A DNA stretch of 64,000 nt from Streptomyces eurythermus. GTDB lineage: Bacteria; Actinomycetota; Actinomycetes; Streptomycetales; Streptomycetaceae. Made by a program: the position numbers and the translations under genes. The number at the start of each line of letters is the position of its first letter. The stretch's first letter is position 1. The stretch is from positions 382-64,381 of the forward strand of contig NZ_BMSK01000019.1 of the NCBI RefSeq assembly GCF_014649115.1. Direction: 5' to 3'. Of the stretch, positions 35,047 to 43,720 are shown one piece after another. The notes under the pieces are model-generated. The model was not told where the DNA came from. It did no database searches and worked only from the letters and a program-made list of their open reading frames with translations.

Positions 35047-35340
35047 CTACTGGGCGAGGTACCGCTCGACGGTCTCCACCTTGCTGGTGAGCCCGTCGGT
35101 CACCCCGGGGCGGATGTCGGCCTTGAGGACGAGCGACACGCGCGGGGCGCGGGCCTCGACGGCGGCGACGGCGCGCTTGACGACGTCCATGACCTCGTCC
35201 CACTCGCCCTCGATCGAGGTGAACATGGCGTCGGTGCGGTGGGGCAGGCCCGACTCGCGGACCACGCGCACGGCGTCCGCGACGTACTCCCCCACGTCCT
35301 CGCCGACGCCGAGGGGCGTCACGGAAAAGGCGACGATCAT
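35047..35340 (-). CDS. MTH1187-family thiamine-binding protein
   Basis: The 97-residue protein (MIVAFSVTPLGVGEDVGEYVADAVRVVRESGL) matches the YqgV/MTH1187 family, small ferredoxin-like oligomers of which some bind thiamine. Its ATG overlaps the DUF3817 stop (ATGA). The role in Streptomyces is undetermined. Confidence 0.9.
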   Translation of the reverse strand: MIVAFSVTPLGVGEDVGEYVADAVRVVRESGLPHRTDAMFTSIEGEWDEVMDVVKRAVAAVEARAPRVSLVLKADIRPGVTDGLTSKVETVERYLAQ

Positions 35341-35681
35341 GCGTTCACGACTCCTTCCTTGCGGGCGCGGGCGGCGATGACGGCGTCCTCGGCCTCGCGG
35401 CGCAGCTTGCGCTCGGCGAAGAAGCCGCCGGTGGGCAGCACCGACAGGACGAAGTAGAGGGCGGCCGTCTTCAGGGGCCACTTGGCGCGGTTCCAGGCGT
35501 CCGCCCAGAAGATCACGTACAGGATGAAGAGGACGCCGTGGATCGCTCCCATCACGGGGACCGCGTCGAAGTCCGTGGTCCGCTTCAGCACCGAGCAGAC
35601 GAGCAGGATCAGGAAGGACACGGCCTCGGGGGCCGAGACCAGGCGGAGGCGGCGGAGGGCGGTGGCGGTCTTGATGTCCAC
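35337..35681 (-). CDS. DUF3817 small integral membrane protein (second copy)
   Basis: The 114-residue protein starts at GTG 35681 with AGGTGA upstream. It has three hydrophobic segments and the signature MGAIHGVLFILYVIFWADAWNRAKWPLK, paralogous to the protein at 30966-31304. It is coupled to the thiamine-binding gene. Confidence 0.9.
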   Translation of the reverse strand: MDIKTATALRRLRLVSAPEAVSFLILLVCSVLKRTTDFDAVPVMGAIHGVLFILYVIFWADAWNRAKWPLKTAALYFVLSVLPTGGFFAERKLRREAEDAVIAARARKEGVVNA

Positions 35682-35785
35682 GGGTCACCTTCGGTGGGAG
35701 GGTCGACGACGGTCTGCCGGTTACGGACTGCCGGTTTGTGCGTGCCGATGCGTGCCGGGCCGGCCGACGGCGGAACCCGGTTTGT

Positions 35786-35805
35786 GAACGCACGCACAAG
35801 CGTTC
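35786..35805. promoter_or_regulatory. Inverted repeat GAACGC-N8-GCGTTC in the DUF3817/AIM24 divergent region
   Basis: Perfect 6-bp arms at 35786-35791 and 35800-35805 lie about 100 bp from each divergent start. A candidate operator with no known binder. Confidence 0.35.
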
Positions 35806-35903
35806 CCCCATTGTGGCAAACCCCGCCCCTAGGGGTCGGCTCAGGGTGGGTTTCCACCCGTGGGCCCTGTTCCGTCCACCCGTGCCGCCGCTAGTTTCGC
35901 AGC

Positions 35904-36542
35904 GTGGCGATGTTCCGACTCCAGGGCAGCAAGGTGCTCGCCGTCGACATGACCGGGGATGCCGTGAAGGCGAAGAACGGCTCGATGGTCGCGTACGACG
36001 GGCAGATGGCCTTCAAGAAGCTGAGCGGCGGCGGCGAGGGGCTGCGGGGAATGGTGACCCGGCGGCTCACCGGCGAGCAGATGACGGTGATGGAGGTGAA
36101 AGGGCACGGGACGTGCTGGTTCGCGGACCGGGCGTCCGAGATCAACCTGGTCTCCCTCCAGGGGGACAAGCTCTACGTCGAGGCGAGCAATCTGCTGGCG
36201 ACGGACGCGGGGCTGCGCACGGGCACGACGTTCACCGGGGTGCGCGGCGCCTCCCAGGGCAACGGCCTGTTCACGACGACCGTGGAGGGTCACGGACAGG
36301 CGGCGATCCTCTCCGACGGCCCGGCGGTCGTCCTCCGGGTGACCCCGCAGTACCCGCTGACCGTCGACCCGGGCGCCTATGTCGCCCACCAGGGTCAAGT
36401 CCGGCAGTCCTTCCAGTCCGGTGTGACGTTCCGCACGTTCCTCGGCGAGGGCGGCGGCGAGGCCTTCCAGATCCGCTTCGAGGGCGACGGGCTGGTGTAC
36501 GTGCAGCCGAGCGAGCGGACCACGATCGCGGGGGACGTGTGA
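35904..36542 (+). CDS. AIM24-family protein 1 of 3
   Basis: The 212-residue beta-rich protein belongs to the AIM24/DUF124 family (MFRLQGSKVLAVDMTGDAVKAKNGSMVAYDGQMAFKK; LYVEASNLLATDAGLRTGTTF). The GTG at 35904 is preceded by TAGTTT at 35892-35897 and no Shine-Dalgarno, which suggests a leaderless transcript; ATG 35910 is an alternative. First of three coupled paralogues. Eukaryotic AIM24 is a mitochondrial inner-membrane protein; bacterial roles are poorly defined. Confidence 0.9.
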   Translation: MAMFRLQGSKVLAVDMTGDAVKAKNGSMVAYDGQMAFKKLSGGGEGLRGMVTRRLTGEQMTVMEVKGHGTCWFADRASEINLVSLQGDKLYVEASNLLATDAGLRTGTTFTGVRGASQGNGLFTTTVEGHGQAAILSDGPAVVLRVTPQYPLTVDPGAYVAHQGQVRQSFQSGVTFRTFLGEGGGEAFQIRFEGDGLVYVQPSERTTIAGDV

Positions 36543-37192
36543 TGACCTTCCGGGAGATCAACTCCAAGATGGTGGAGGCGACCGTGGCGCCGGGGCAGCG
36601 GCTGTTCAGCCAGCGCGGCGCGATGCTCGCCTACCGCGGGGACGTGTCCTTCACGCCCAACGTCCAGGGCGGCCAGGGCGGGCTGATGTCCATGATCGGG
36701 CGCAGGGTGGCCGGCGAGGCGACCCCGCTGATGACCGTCGAGGGCAGCGGCACGGTGTTCTTCGGGCACGGCGGCCACCACGTCCATGTGATCACCCTCT
36801 CCGGTGACACGCTCTACGTGGAGGCCGACCGGCTGCTCGCCTTCGAGGGCACCCTGCGGCAGGGCACGATGTTCCTGGGCGCCCAGGGCGGGGTGATGGG
36901 CCTGGTGCGCGGGCAGGTCACCGGGCAGGGGCTGTTCACGACCACGCTCCAGGGACACGGCTCGGTGGCGGTGATGGCGCACGGCGGCGTCTTCGAGGTC
37001 CCGGTCACCCCGCAGCGCCCGGTCCATGTCGACCCCCAGGCGTACGTCGCCCACCACGGCGAGCTCCGCAACAGGCTCTCCACCGCGCTCGGCTGGCGCG
37101 AGATGGTGGGCCGCGGCTCCGGCGAGGCCTTCCAGCTGGAGCTGAGCGGCAACGGCACGGTGTACGTCCAGGCGTCGGAGGAGAAGCTGTGA
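36542..37192 (+). CDS. AIM24-family protein 2 of 3
   Basis: The 216-residue protein (MTFREINSKMVEATVAPGQRLFSQRGAMLAYRGDVSFTPN) is paralogous to its neighbours and carries Gly-rich turns (GGQGGLMSMIGRRVAGEATPLMTVEGSGTVFFG). Its ATG shares one base with the upstream stop, and its own stop overlaps the next GTG. Confidence 0.9.
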   Translation: MTFREINSKMVEATVAPGQRLFSQRGAMLAYRGDVSFTPNVQGGQGGLMSMIGRRVAGEATPLMTVEGSGTVFFGHGGHHVHVITLSGDTLYVEADRLLAFEGTLRQGTMFLGAQGGVMGLVRGQVTGQGLFTTTLQGHGSVAVMAHGGVFEVPVTPQRPVHVDPQAYVAHHGELRNRLSTALGWREMVGRGSGEAFQLELSGNGTVYVQASEEKL

Positions 37193-37998
37193 GCATCTAC
37201 GGGATCCCGGGCGCCGGACCGGTCGTGCACGACCCGCTGACGCTGCCCGCCGACGACAACGTCAACGCGTACACCTTCTGTGTGGAGCTGAAGGGCGGGC
37301 AGTGGTTCCTGCAGAAGGGAAAGATGATCGCCTACTACGGGTCGATCGAGTTCAACGGCATCGGGCACGGTCGACTCGACCGGCTTGTCCGTACGTCGTT
37401 TCATTCGCCACTGCACGCGAGCGACTGGGTCGTGGCCGAGGGCTCGGGGAAGATGCTGCTGGCCGACCGGGCGTTCGACGTCAACTCCTACGACCTGGAC
37501 GACGGGAACTTGACCATTCGCGCGGGCAATCTGCTCGCTTTTCAGCCAAGTCTCGCGCTCAAACAGTCGATCGTCCCGGGATTTCTGACCCTTATCGGAA
37601 CCGGAAAGTTCGTAGCCGCATCAAACGGTCCGGTGGTGTTCGTGGAACCTCCGATCCGGGTGGACCCGCAGGCGCTCGTCGGGTGGGCCGACTGCCCGTC
37701 CCCGTGCCATCACTACGACCATGGGTACCTGACGGGTGTACTGGGCGGTCTACGTGCGATGACGGGCCTCGGCGGGGTCTCCGGGGAGGAGCACCAGTTC
37801 GAGTTCGCCGGCGCGGGGACGGTCCTGCTGCAGTCGACCGAGACCCTCATGGCCGAGGTGGCGACGGGGGCGGTTCCGCCCGAACCCGGGGTCCCGGGAG
37901 GTGGCGGAATGACACCGGGTGGACACGGTCCGCAATCGTCGGGTCCACCGCGCCTTCCCGGACAGCTGGGAGACCTCCAGCGTCGCTTCGGGCTGTGA
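37189..37998 (+). CDS. AIM24-family protein 3 of 3, with Pro/Gly-rich tail
   Basis: The 269-residue protein (VNAYTFCVELKGGQWFLQKGKMIAYYGSIEFNG...) is a longer AIM24 paralogue ending in ~45 residues of Pro/Gly-rich tail (PPEPGVPGGGGMTPGGHGPQSSGPP). GTG 37189 overlaps the previous stop. Codons in about 37507-37630 are notably less G/C-ending (att, aat, ttt, agt, ctt, gga, gta, gca, tca) than the rest, which hints at selection or a different history. Confidence 0.88.
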   Translation: MSIYGIPGAGPVVHDPLTLPADDNVNAYTFCVELKGGQWFLQKGKMIAYYGSIEFNGIGHGRLDRLVRTSFHSPLHASDWVVAEGSGKMLLADRAFDVNSYDLDDGNLTIRAGNLLAFQPSLALKQSIVPGFLTLIGTGKFVAASNGPVVFVEPPIRVDPQALVGWADCPSPCHHYDHGYLTGVLGGLRAMTGLGGVSGEEHQFEFAGAGTVLLQSTETLMAEVATGAVPPEPGVPGGGGMTPGGHGPQSSGPPRLPGQLGDLQRRFGL

Positions 37999-38077
37999 GC
38001 GGTAGTCTGCGGAGTGTGACGTCGAACGCGTGCGCACGTCACACCACCCAAGTTAGTTCGCCATTCAACTTCTTAGG

Positions 38078-38083
38078 TAGACT
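38078..38083 (+). promoter_or_regulatory. -10 box TAGACT for a leaderless marR mRNA
   Basis: TAGACT lies at positions -12 to -7 relative to the ATG at 38090, the spacing expected when transcription starts at the start codon. No Shine-Dalgarno is present. Confidence 0.5.
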
Positions 38084-38089
38084 TCATTC

Positions 38090-38566
38090 ATGGAGACCGA
38101 GACGGCCACGCGCTGGCTGACCGATGCGGAGCAGTGCGCCTGGCGCACCCACCTGGAGGTCAACAGGCTGTTGACGTACCAGCTCGAAAAGGATCTGCAG
38201 CCGTTCGGCCTGACAATGAACGACTACGAGATCCTGGTGAACCTGTCCGAGTCGGAGGACGTCCGGATGCGGATGAGCGACCTGGCCTCCGCGACCCTTC
38301 AGTCCAAGAGCCGGCTCTCGCACCAGATCACGCGCATGGAGAACGCCAACCTGGTGCGCCGCGAGAACTGTGACACCGACCGGCGGGGACTGTACGCCGT
38401 GCTCACGGACCACGGCATGGAGACGATGCGGAAGGTCGCCCCGCATCACGTGGCATCGGTGCGCCGGCACTTCATCGACCTGCTGTCGCCGGACGCGCTG
38501 TTGGAACTGGACAAGGCACTCAAGCCGGTCGCCGAGCACCTGAGGGGACAGCGGGGACGCCCCTGA
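38090..38566 (+). CDS. MarR-family transcriptional regulator
   Basis: The 158-residue protein has a MarR winged helix (MRMSDLASATLQSKSRLSHQITRMENANLVRRENCDTDRRGLYAVLTDHG). It begins at ATG 38090, apparently leaderless. It follows the AIM24 operon on the same strand after 91 bp but has its own promoter signal. Target genes are unknown. Confidence 0.93.
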   Translation: METETATRWLTDAEQCAWRTHLEVNRLLTYQLEKDLQPFGLTMNDYEILVNLSESEDVRMRMSDLASATLQSKSRLSHQITRMENANLVRRENCDTDRRGLYAVLTDHGMETMRKVAPHHVASVRRHFIDLLSPDALLELDKALKPVAEHLRGQRGRP

Positions 38567-39306
38567 GCCCACCGCGCACGGGCGGCGGCGACCCGGCTCC
38601 CCGCCGCCCCCGCAAGCCACCCGGCACCCGGCACCCGGCACCCGCGTGAGCGCACCCGGCACCGCTCACGGCATCCCGTGAGCCGCCCGGCACCGCTCAC
38701 CGGCACCCGCCGGGCACGGCCCCGGCCACCCCGGGGCACACCGCCCAGCGTCCGCCACGCATCCGCACGGCCACCCGCACCGGTGCCGGCAGTGGCCGCC
38801 TCCGTGTGGGCGGGGTGGTGCGGAGCAGGACGAATCGGGGCCCTCGGCGGGCGGGCGGTGCCGGTGGTTTCGCTCACCCGCCCGCGTGTGCCCGGTCGGC
38901 ACCGCTCACCGGGCATCCGCCGGGTGCTGGCCCGGCCACCCGCAGCCATGCCGCCGACGCGGACCGGCGGCAGCCGAGGCCGCGCAGGAAGCAATCGCTC
39001 AGCATCCGCCGGCACTCACACCACCACCCGCACCATCCCGCCCGCGTGGGCCCGCCCGGTCCCGCTCACCGGGCGTCCGGCCAGGTGCTGGCCCGGCCAC
39101 CCGCTCCACCGTGTCCGCCCGGCGGCAGCCGAGGTCGCGCATCGAGCACCGATCGGCGTCCGCCGCGCGCCCGCACGGGCGACGGCGGCTGAGAACGCCT
39201 ACCGGCGCGCATCACACCAGGTCGGTCGCAGGCGCCACACGGCCGCCGCTCCACCCCGCCCGCCCGGCGGCCGCTGTCGGCGGGCGGGTGGTGGCGGTGT
39301 GCTCGG
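38567..39306. repeat. 740-bp gene-free, repeat-rich spacer
   Basis: No gene is supported. The start is a run of CACCCGG-type micro-repeats (about 38620-38700, including GGCACC-rich units). Two imperfect copies of a ~155-160-bp unit follow (about 38880-39040 and 39040-39200), sharing CGCTCACCGGGC, GTGCTGGCCCGGCCACCCG and GGCGGCAGCCGAGG blocks; a more diverged copy lies near 38690. Long open frames cross it but have repeat-like composition. Confidence 0.65.
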
Positions 39307-40545
39307 TCATCCGTGGTCGCCGGGGGCCGGTGCGGGGGACGGCGTCGGCGCGGACGTACGGCCCGGGCTCGCCGTGCGGATGGTGGCGGCCGCGGCCGTC
39401 GCGAGGGCGGCGGCGCCCGCCAGGGCGAAGCACAGCGGCAGCGGCAGGCGGCCGATCAGCAGGCCGGCCGCCAGGGCCCCGGCCGAACTCCCCGCGTTGA
39501 CCCCGGTGTTCACCCACGCCCCGGCCTGGATGCGGGTCTCCTCCGTCGCCGTCTCGTCGGCCAGCAGATACGCGGTCGTCAGCGCCGGGGCGATGAACGC
39601 GCCCGCGAGGGCCAGCACACCGGACAGGGTCCACGGGCCGGGGGCCAGGCCCGCCGCCGCCAGCACCAGTCCGAAGGCCGCGGCGAACCGGCACAGCCGG
39701 GCCCGGGCGGACGCCCGCCAGCGCACCGCCCCGACCGCGAGTCCGCCGAGCGCGCTGCCCGCCGACAGGGCGCCCAGGATCCAGGGGACCAGCGCGGTGT
39801 CGTAGGAGCGTGCCTCGGCGAAGGCCAGCACCAGCAGTTCCACGGCGCTGATGGCGAGCCCGAGGCCCAGCGCGACCACCACCGCCGGCAGCAGTCCCCG
39901 CACCGGGACGGACGGTCGCCGGCGGGCGGCGGGGCGCGGGCCGGGCAGGGCCGGGGAGGTGGCGAAGGCACAGGTGCCGGCCACGTTCAGGGCCGCGCTC
40001 AGCAGGATCCCGGCGGCCGCCGGGGCGACGCCCAGCAGCGCGCCGACCAGCGCCGGGCCGGAGACGTACAGCAGTTCCTCGGCGACGGCGTCGAGGCTGT
40101 AGGCGCGCCGGGCCATGCCCTCGTCCGGCATCAGCGCGGACCACAGGGCGCGCATGGCCGGGCCGAGCGGCGGCGCGCAGCAGCCCGCGAGCGCGGCCGT
40201 GCCGGCGACGGCCGCCGCGGGTGCGCCCGGACGCCAGGTCAGCGCGGCGAGGAGGGCCAGCAGGGCGCCGTACAGCAGTGACATGGGCAGCAGGACGCGG
40301 CGCGGCCCGTGGCGGTCGACCAGGGCGGCGCGCAGCGGCATCAGCAGGACGGTGGTGGCGCCGAACAGGGACAGTACGACGCCGGAGACGGCCCAGGAGC
40401 CGGTGGCGGCGGTGACGGACAGCGGTACCGCCAGGCCGACCGTGGCGTAGGACAGACGGCCCGTCAGGGCGGCGGTGAAGGTGCGGCGGGCCTGGGGCAC
40501 GCGCAGGACGGCGGCGTACGAGGGCCGCGGCGGGAGCGTGGACAC
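39307..40545 (-). CDS. MFS transporter (12-TM)
   Basis: The 412-residue protein starts at GTG 40545 (MSTLPPRPSYAAVLRVPQARRTFTAALTGRLSYATVGLAVPL). It has about 12 hydrophobic segments and a MFS motif between helices 2 and 3 (LMPLRAALVDRHGPRRVLLP). The C-terminus is Pro/Ala-rich. Substrate unknown; it stands alone with no obvious regulator. Confidence 0.88.
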   Translation of the reverse strand: MSTLPPRPSYAAVLRVPQARRTFTAALTGRLSYATVGLAVPLSVTAATGSWAVSGVVLSLFGATTVLLMPLRAALVDRHGPRRVLLPMSLLYGALLALLAALTWRPGAPAAAVAGTAALAGCCAPPLGPAMRALWSALMPDEGMARRAYSLDAVAEELLYVSGPALVGALLGVAPAAAGILLSAALNVAGTCAFATSPALPGPRPAARRRPSVPVRGLLPAVVVALGLGLAISAVELLVLAFAEARSYDTALVPWILGALSAGSALGGLAVGAVRWRASARARLCRFAAAFGLVLAAAGLAPGPWTLSGVLALAGAFIAPALTTAYLLADETATEETRIQAGAWVNTGVNAGSSAGALAAGLLIGRLPLPLCFALAGAAALATAAAATIRTASPGRTSAPTPSPAPAPGDHG

Positions 40546-40694
40546 GCGGGAGTTCCTCTGGAGAGGCGGAAGAAGGGGACACCTGAGGGCGCGGTGGCCG
40601 ACTGCGCGGCCCCGCCTGCCGGGTGTGGCCCTACGCCATGATGAGGAACAGCATGCCGGTCACGGTACAGGGTGATCACCGGACCGGCCAGGGT

Positions 40695-41651
40695 TCAGCC
40701 CTGGGTCAGTCCCGCGACCAGTTCGTCCGCCGCGCGGTAGGGGTCCAGCTCGCCGGCGACGATGCGTTCGGCGAGGGCGCCGAGCCGGCGGTCGCCGTGC
40801 AGGTCGCCGATGCGTTCGCGCAGCGCGGTGACGGCGATGGTCTCCACCTCGCGGGCCGCGCGGGCCGTGCGCCGCTCGGCGAGGACGCCCCGCTCCTCCA
40901 TCCAGGCGCGGTGCTTCTCCAGGGCCTCCACCACCTCGTCGACGCCCTCGGCGCGGGCCGCGACCGTCTTGACGATGGGCGGGCGCCAGTCGCCGGGGCC
41001 GCGGGCCTCGCCCAGCCCCAGCATGTGGTTCAGCTCGCGGGCGGTGGCGTCGGCGCCGTCCCGGTCGGCCTTGTTGACCACGTACACGTCGCCGATCTCC
41101 AGGATCCCGGCCTTGGCCGCCTGGATGCCGTCGCCCATGCCCGGGGCGAGCAGCACCACGCTGGTGTCGGCCTGGGAGGCGATCTCGACCTCCGACTGGC
41201 CGACGCCGACCGTCTCGACCAGGATCACGTCGCAGCCCGCCGCGTCCAGCACCCGGATGGCCTGCGGGGCGGCCCAGGCCAGCCCGCCGAGGTGGCCGCG
41301 GGTGGCCATCGAGCGGATGTAGACACCGGGGTCGGAGGCGTGGTCGGACATCCGGACCCGGTCGCCGAGCAGGGCGCCGCCGGAGAACGGGGAGGACGGG
41401 TCGACGGCCAGGACGCCGACCCTCCTGCCCTGCTTGCGGTAGGCGGTGACCAGCGCGGAGGTGGAGGTCGACTTGCCGACGCCGGGCGAGCCGGTCAGGC
41501 CCACCACATAGGCGTTGCCGGTCAGCGGCGCCAGTGCCGCCATGACCTCCCTGAGCTGCGGTGACGCCCCCTCCACCAGGGAGATCAGCCGGGCCACGGC
41601 CCGCGGCCGGCCTTCCCTGGCCTGGGCCACCAGAGAGGAGACGTCCTGCAT
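40695..41651 (-). CDS. meaB: MeaB-type G-protein chaperone of B12-dependent acyl-CoA mutases
   Basis: The 318-residue GTPase protects and reloads adenosylcobalamin on methylmalonyl-CoA or isobutyryl-CoA mutase. Motifs: Walker A GLTGSPGVGKSTSTSALV, VLAVDPSSPFSGGALLGDRVRM, IVE-like ETVGVGQSEVEI, and the base-recognition NKAD. ATG 41651 has GGAG 5 nt upstream and is preferred over GTG 41666. It lies 50 bp after the thiolase gene on the same strand. Confidence 0.93.
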   Translation of the reverse strand: MQDVSSLVAQAREGRPRAVARLISLVEGASPQLREVMAALAPLTGNAYVVGLTGSPGVGKSTSTSALVTAYRKQGRRVGVLAVDPSSPFSGGALLGDRVRMSDHASDPGVYIRSMATRGHLGGLAWAAPQAIRVLDAAGCDVILVETVGVGQSEVEIASQADTSVVLLAPGMGDGIQAAKAGILEIGDVYVVNKADRDGADATARELNHMLGLGEARGPGDWRPPIVKTVAARAEGVDEVVEALEKHRAWMEERGVLAERRTARAAREVETIAVTALRERIGDLHGDRRLGALAERIVAGELDPYRAADELVAGLTQG

Positions 41652-41701
41652 CACAGCTCCGTTCACTTCACCGACGTACCGGAATCGTCACCTACGGGGT
41701 C

Positions 41702-42901
41702 TCAGGCCTTCGGCACCCGCACGATGAGCGCGTCGCCCTGGCCGCCGCCGCCGCACAGCGCGGCGGCGCCGATCCCGCCGCCCCGGCGCTTGAGCTCCAG
41801 CGCCAGGTGCAGCACGAGGCGGGCGCCGGACATGCCGATCGGGTGGCCGAGCGCGATGGCGCCACCGTTGACGTTCACCTTTTCCGTGGACACGCCGAGG
41901 TCCTTCATTGACTGCACGGCGACCGCGGCGAACGCCTCGTTGATCTCGATGAGGTCCAGGTCGGAGACGTCCAGGCCCTCCTTCTTCAGCGCGTGCCGGA
42001 TGGCGTTGGACGGCTGCGACTGAAGGGAGTTGTCGGGACCGGCCACATTGCCGTGCGCGCCGATCTCGGCGAGCCAGTCGAGGCCGAGCTCCTGGGCCTT
42101 GGCCTTGCTCATCACGACCACGGCGGCGGCGCCGTCGGAGATCTGCGAGGAGGTGCCGGCGGTGATCGTGCCGTCCTTGGTGAAGGCCGGGCGCAGCTTG
42201 CCCAGGGACTCCGCGGTGGTGTCGGCGCGGATGCCCTCGTCCTTGCTGAACAGCACCGGGTCGCCCTTGCGCTGCGGGATCTCCACCGGGGTGATCTCGG
42301 CCTCGAACAGGCCGTTCTTCTGGGCGGCGGCGGCCCGCTGGTGGGACAGGGCGGCGATCTCGTCCTGCTCGGGGCGCTTGATGCCCAGGCGGGTGTTGTG
42401 CTTCTCGGTGGACTCGCCCATGGGGATGTTCTCCCAGGGGTCGGTCAGGCCGTCGTAGGCCATCGCGTCGAGCATCTCGAGCGCGCCGTACTTGTAGCCC
42501 TCGCGGGAGCCCGGCAGCAGGTGCGGGGCGTTGGTCATGGACTCCTGGCCGCCGGCCACGACGATGTCGAACTCGCCGGCGCGGATCAGCTGGTCGGCGA
42601 GGGCGATGGCGTCGAGGCCGGACAGGCACACCTTGTTGACGGTGAGCGCCGGGACGTTCATCGGGATGCCGGCCTTGACGGCGGCCTGGCGGGCCGGGAT
42701 CTGGCCCGCGCCGGCCTGGAGCACCTGCCCCATGATCACGTACTGCACCTGGTCGCCGCCGATCCCCGCACGGTCGAGGGCGGCCTTGATCGCGAAGCCG
42801 CCGAGGTCGGCTCCGGAGAAGGACTTCAGGGAGCCCAGCAGCCGCCCCATGGGCGTCCGGGCGCCCGCGACGATCACCGAGCTGGTCGTTCCAGAAGACA
42901 T
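41702..42901 (-). CDS. Acetyl-CoA C-acetyltransferase (thiolase)
   Basis: The 399-residue thiolase condenses two acetyl-CoA or cleaves acetoacetyl-CoA. The nucleophile Cys92 is in VNKVCLSGLDAIA, the His in NVNGGAIALGHPIGMSGAR and the second Cys in AALCGGGGQGDA. ATG 42901 gives the normal N-terminus MSSGTTSSVIVAGARTPMG. With meaB downstream and methylmalonyl-CoA epimerase divergent, it belongs to short-chain acyl-CoA metabolism that supplies polyketide or C4 units. Confidence 0.95.
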   Translation of the reverse strand: MSSGTTSSVIVAGARTPMGRLLGSLKSFSGADLGGFAIKAALDRAGIGGDQVQYVIMGQVLQAGAGQIPARQAAVKAGIPMNVPALTVNKVCLSGLDAIALADQLIRAGEFDIVVAGGQESMTNAPHLLPGSREGYKYGALEMLDAMAYDGLTDPWENIPMGESTEKHNTRLGIKRPEQDEIAALSHQRAAAAQKNGLFEAEITPVEIPQRKGDPVLFSKDEGIRADTTAESLGKLRPAFTKDGTITAGTSSQISDGAAAVVVMSKAKAQELGLDWLAEIGAHGNVAGPDNSLQSQPSNAIRHALKKEGLDVSDLDLIEINEAFAAVAVQSMKDLGVSTEKVNVNGGAIALGHPIGMSGARLVLHLALELKRRGGGIGAAALCGGGGQGDALIVRVPKA

Positions 42902-43050
42902 GAGGTGCGATCCCCTTCCAGCTGCGCACAGCCGAGGAGTGAACGAGGGTTTACTTCGAATGTACTGAGCGGTTGGACAGGTCGTCACCGGCCTGTCGGT
43001 GTGATCGCGCGCACGTTGCGTAACCACCCCGGGAGCGCTGCACTGAATCC

Positions 43051-43491
43051 ATGCTGACGCGAATCGACCACATCGGGATCGCCTGCCACGACCTCGACGC
43101 GACCGTCGAGTTCTACCGGGCCACGTACGGCTTCGAGGTGTTCCACACCGAGGTCAACGAGGAGCAGGGCGTGCGCGAGGCCATGCTCCGGATCAACGGC
43201 ACCTCCGACGGCGGTGCCTCCTACCTCCAGCTGCTGGAGCCGGTCCGCGAGGACTCCACGGTCGCCAAGTGGCTCGCGAAGAACGGGGAGGGCGTCCACC
43301 ACATCGCCTTCGGCACCGCGGACGTGGACGCCGACTCCGAGGAGATCCGGGGCAAGGGCGTGCGCGTGCTCTACGACGAGCCCCGGCGCGGCTCCATGGG
43401 CTCGCGGATCACCTTCCTGCACCCCAAGGACTGCCATGGCGTCCTCACAGAACTGGTCACTTCGGCCCCTGTTGAGTCGCCCGAGCACTGA
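43051..43491 (+). CDS. mce: Methylmalonyl-CoA epimerase
   Basis: The 146-residue VOC-fold enzyme interconverts (R)- and (S)-methylmalonyl-CoA. Likely metal ligands are His7 (RIDHIGIACHD), Gln60 (SYLQLLEP), His84 (GVHHIAF) and Glu134 (LTELVT). Start ATG 43051. It is divergent from the thiolase-meaB pair, which serve the same pathway. Confidence 0.95.
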   Translation: MLTRIDHIGIACHDLDATVEFYRATYGFEVFHTEVNEEQGVREAMLRINGTSDGGASYLQLLEPVREDSTVAKWLAKNGEGVHHIAFGTADVDADSEEIRGKGVRVLYDEPRRGSMGSRITFLHPKDCHGVLTELVTSAPVESPEH

Positions 43492-43720
43492 CCCCCGTAC
43501 ATAAGGGCCGGTAGGGTTGGGGGCGGTCGTCCCGTCAACCGGGGCGACCGGGTCCCGTCGTTGCCGGCGGGACCGAGCCGGGGTCCGGGTTTCGGGGGAC
43601 GAGCGTCGGGGCAGCAGCCCGTGCTCCGCCCTCTGTCCGACACCCTTCCCCGGGGGCCCCGTCCGTCGGATGGACGGAGCTCGTTGGAGAAGCTGACCAG
43701 GGGACGGATGGGACCGCGCA

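Noticed and set aside
38678..39805. 375-codon + strand frame through the repetitive spacer
   Set aside because: Arg/Pro/Ala repeat composition, no Shine-Dalgarno, no recognisable domain, and it runs into the antisense of the MFS gene.
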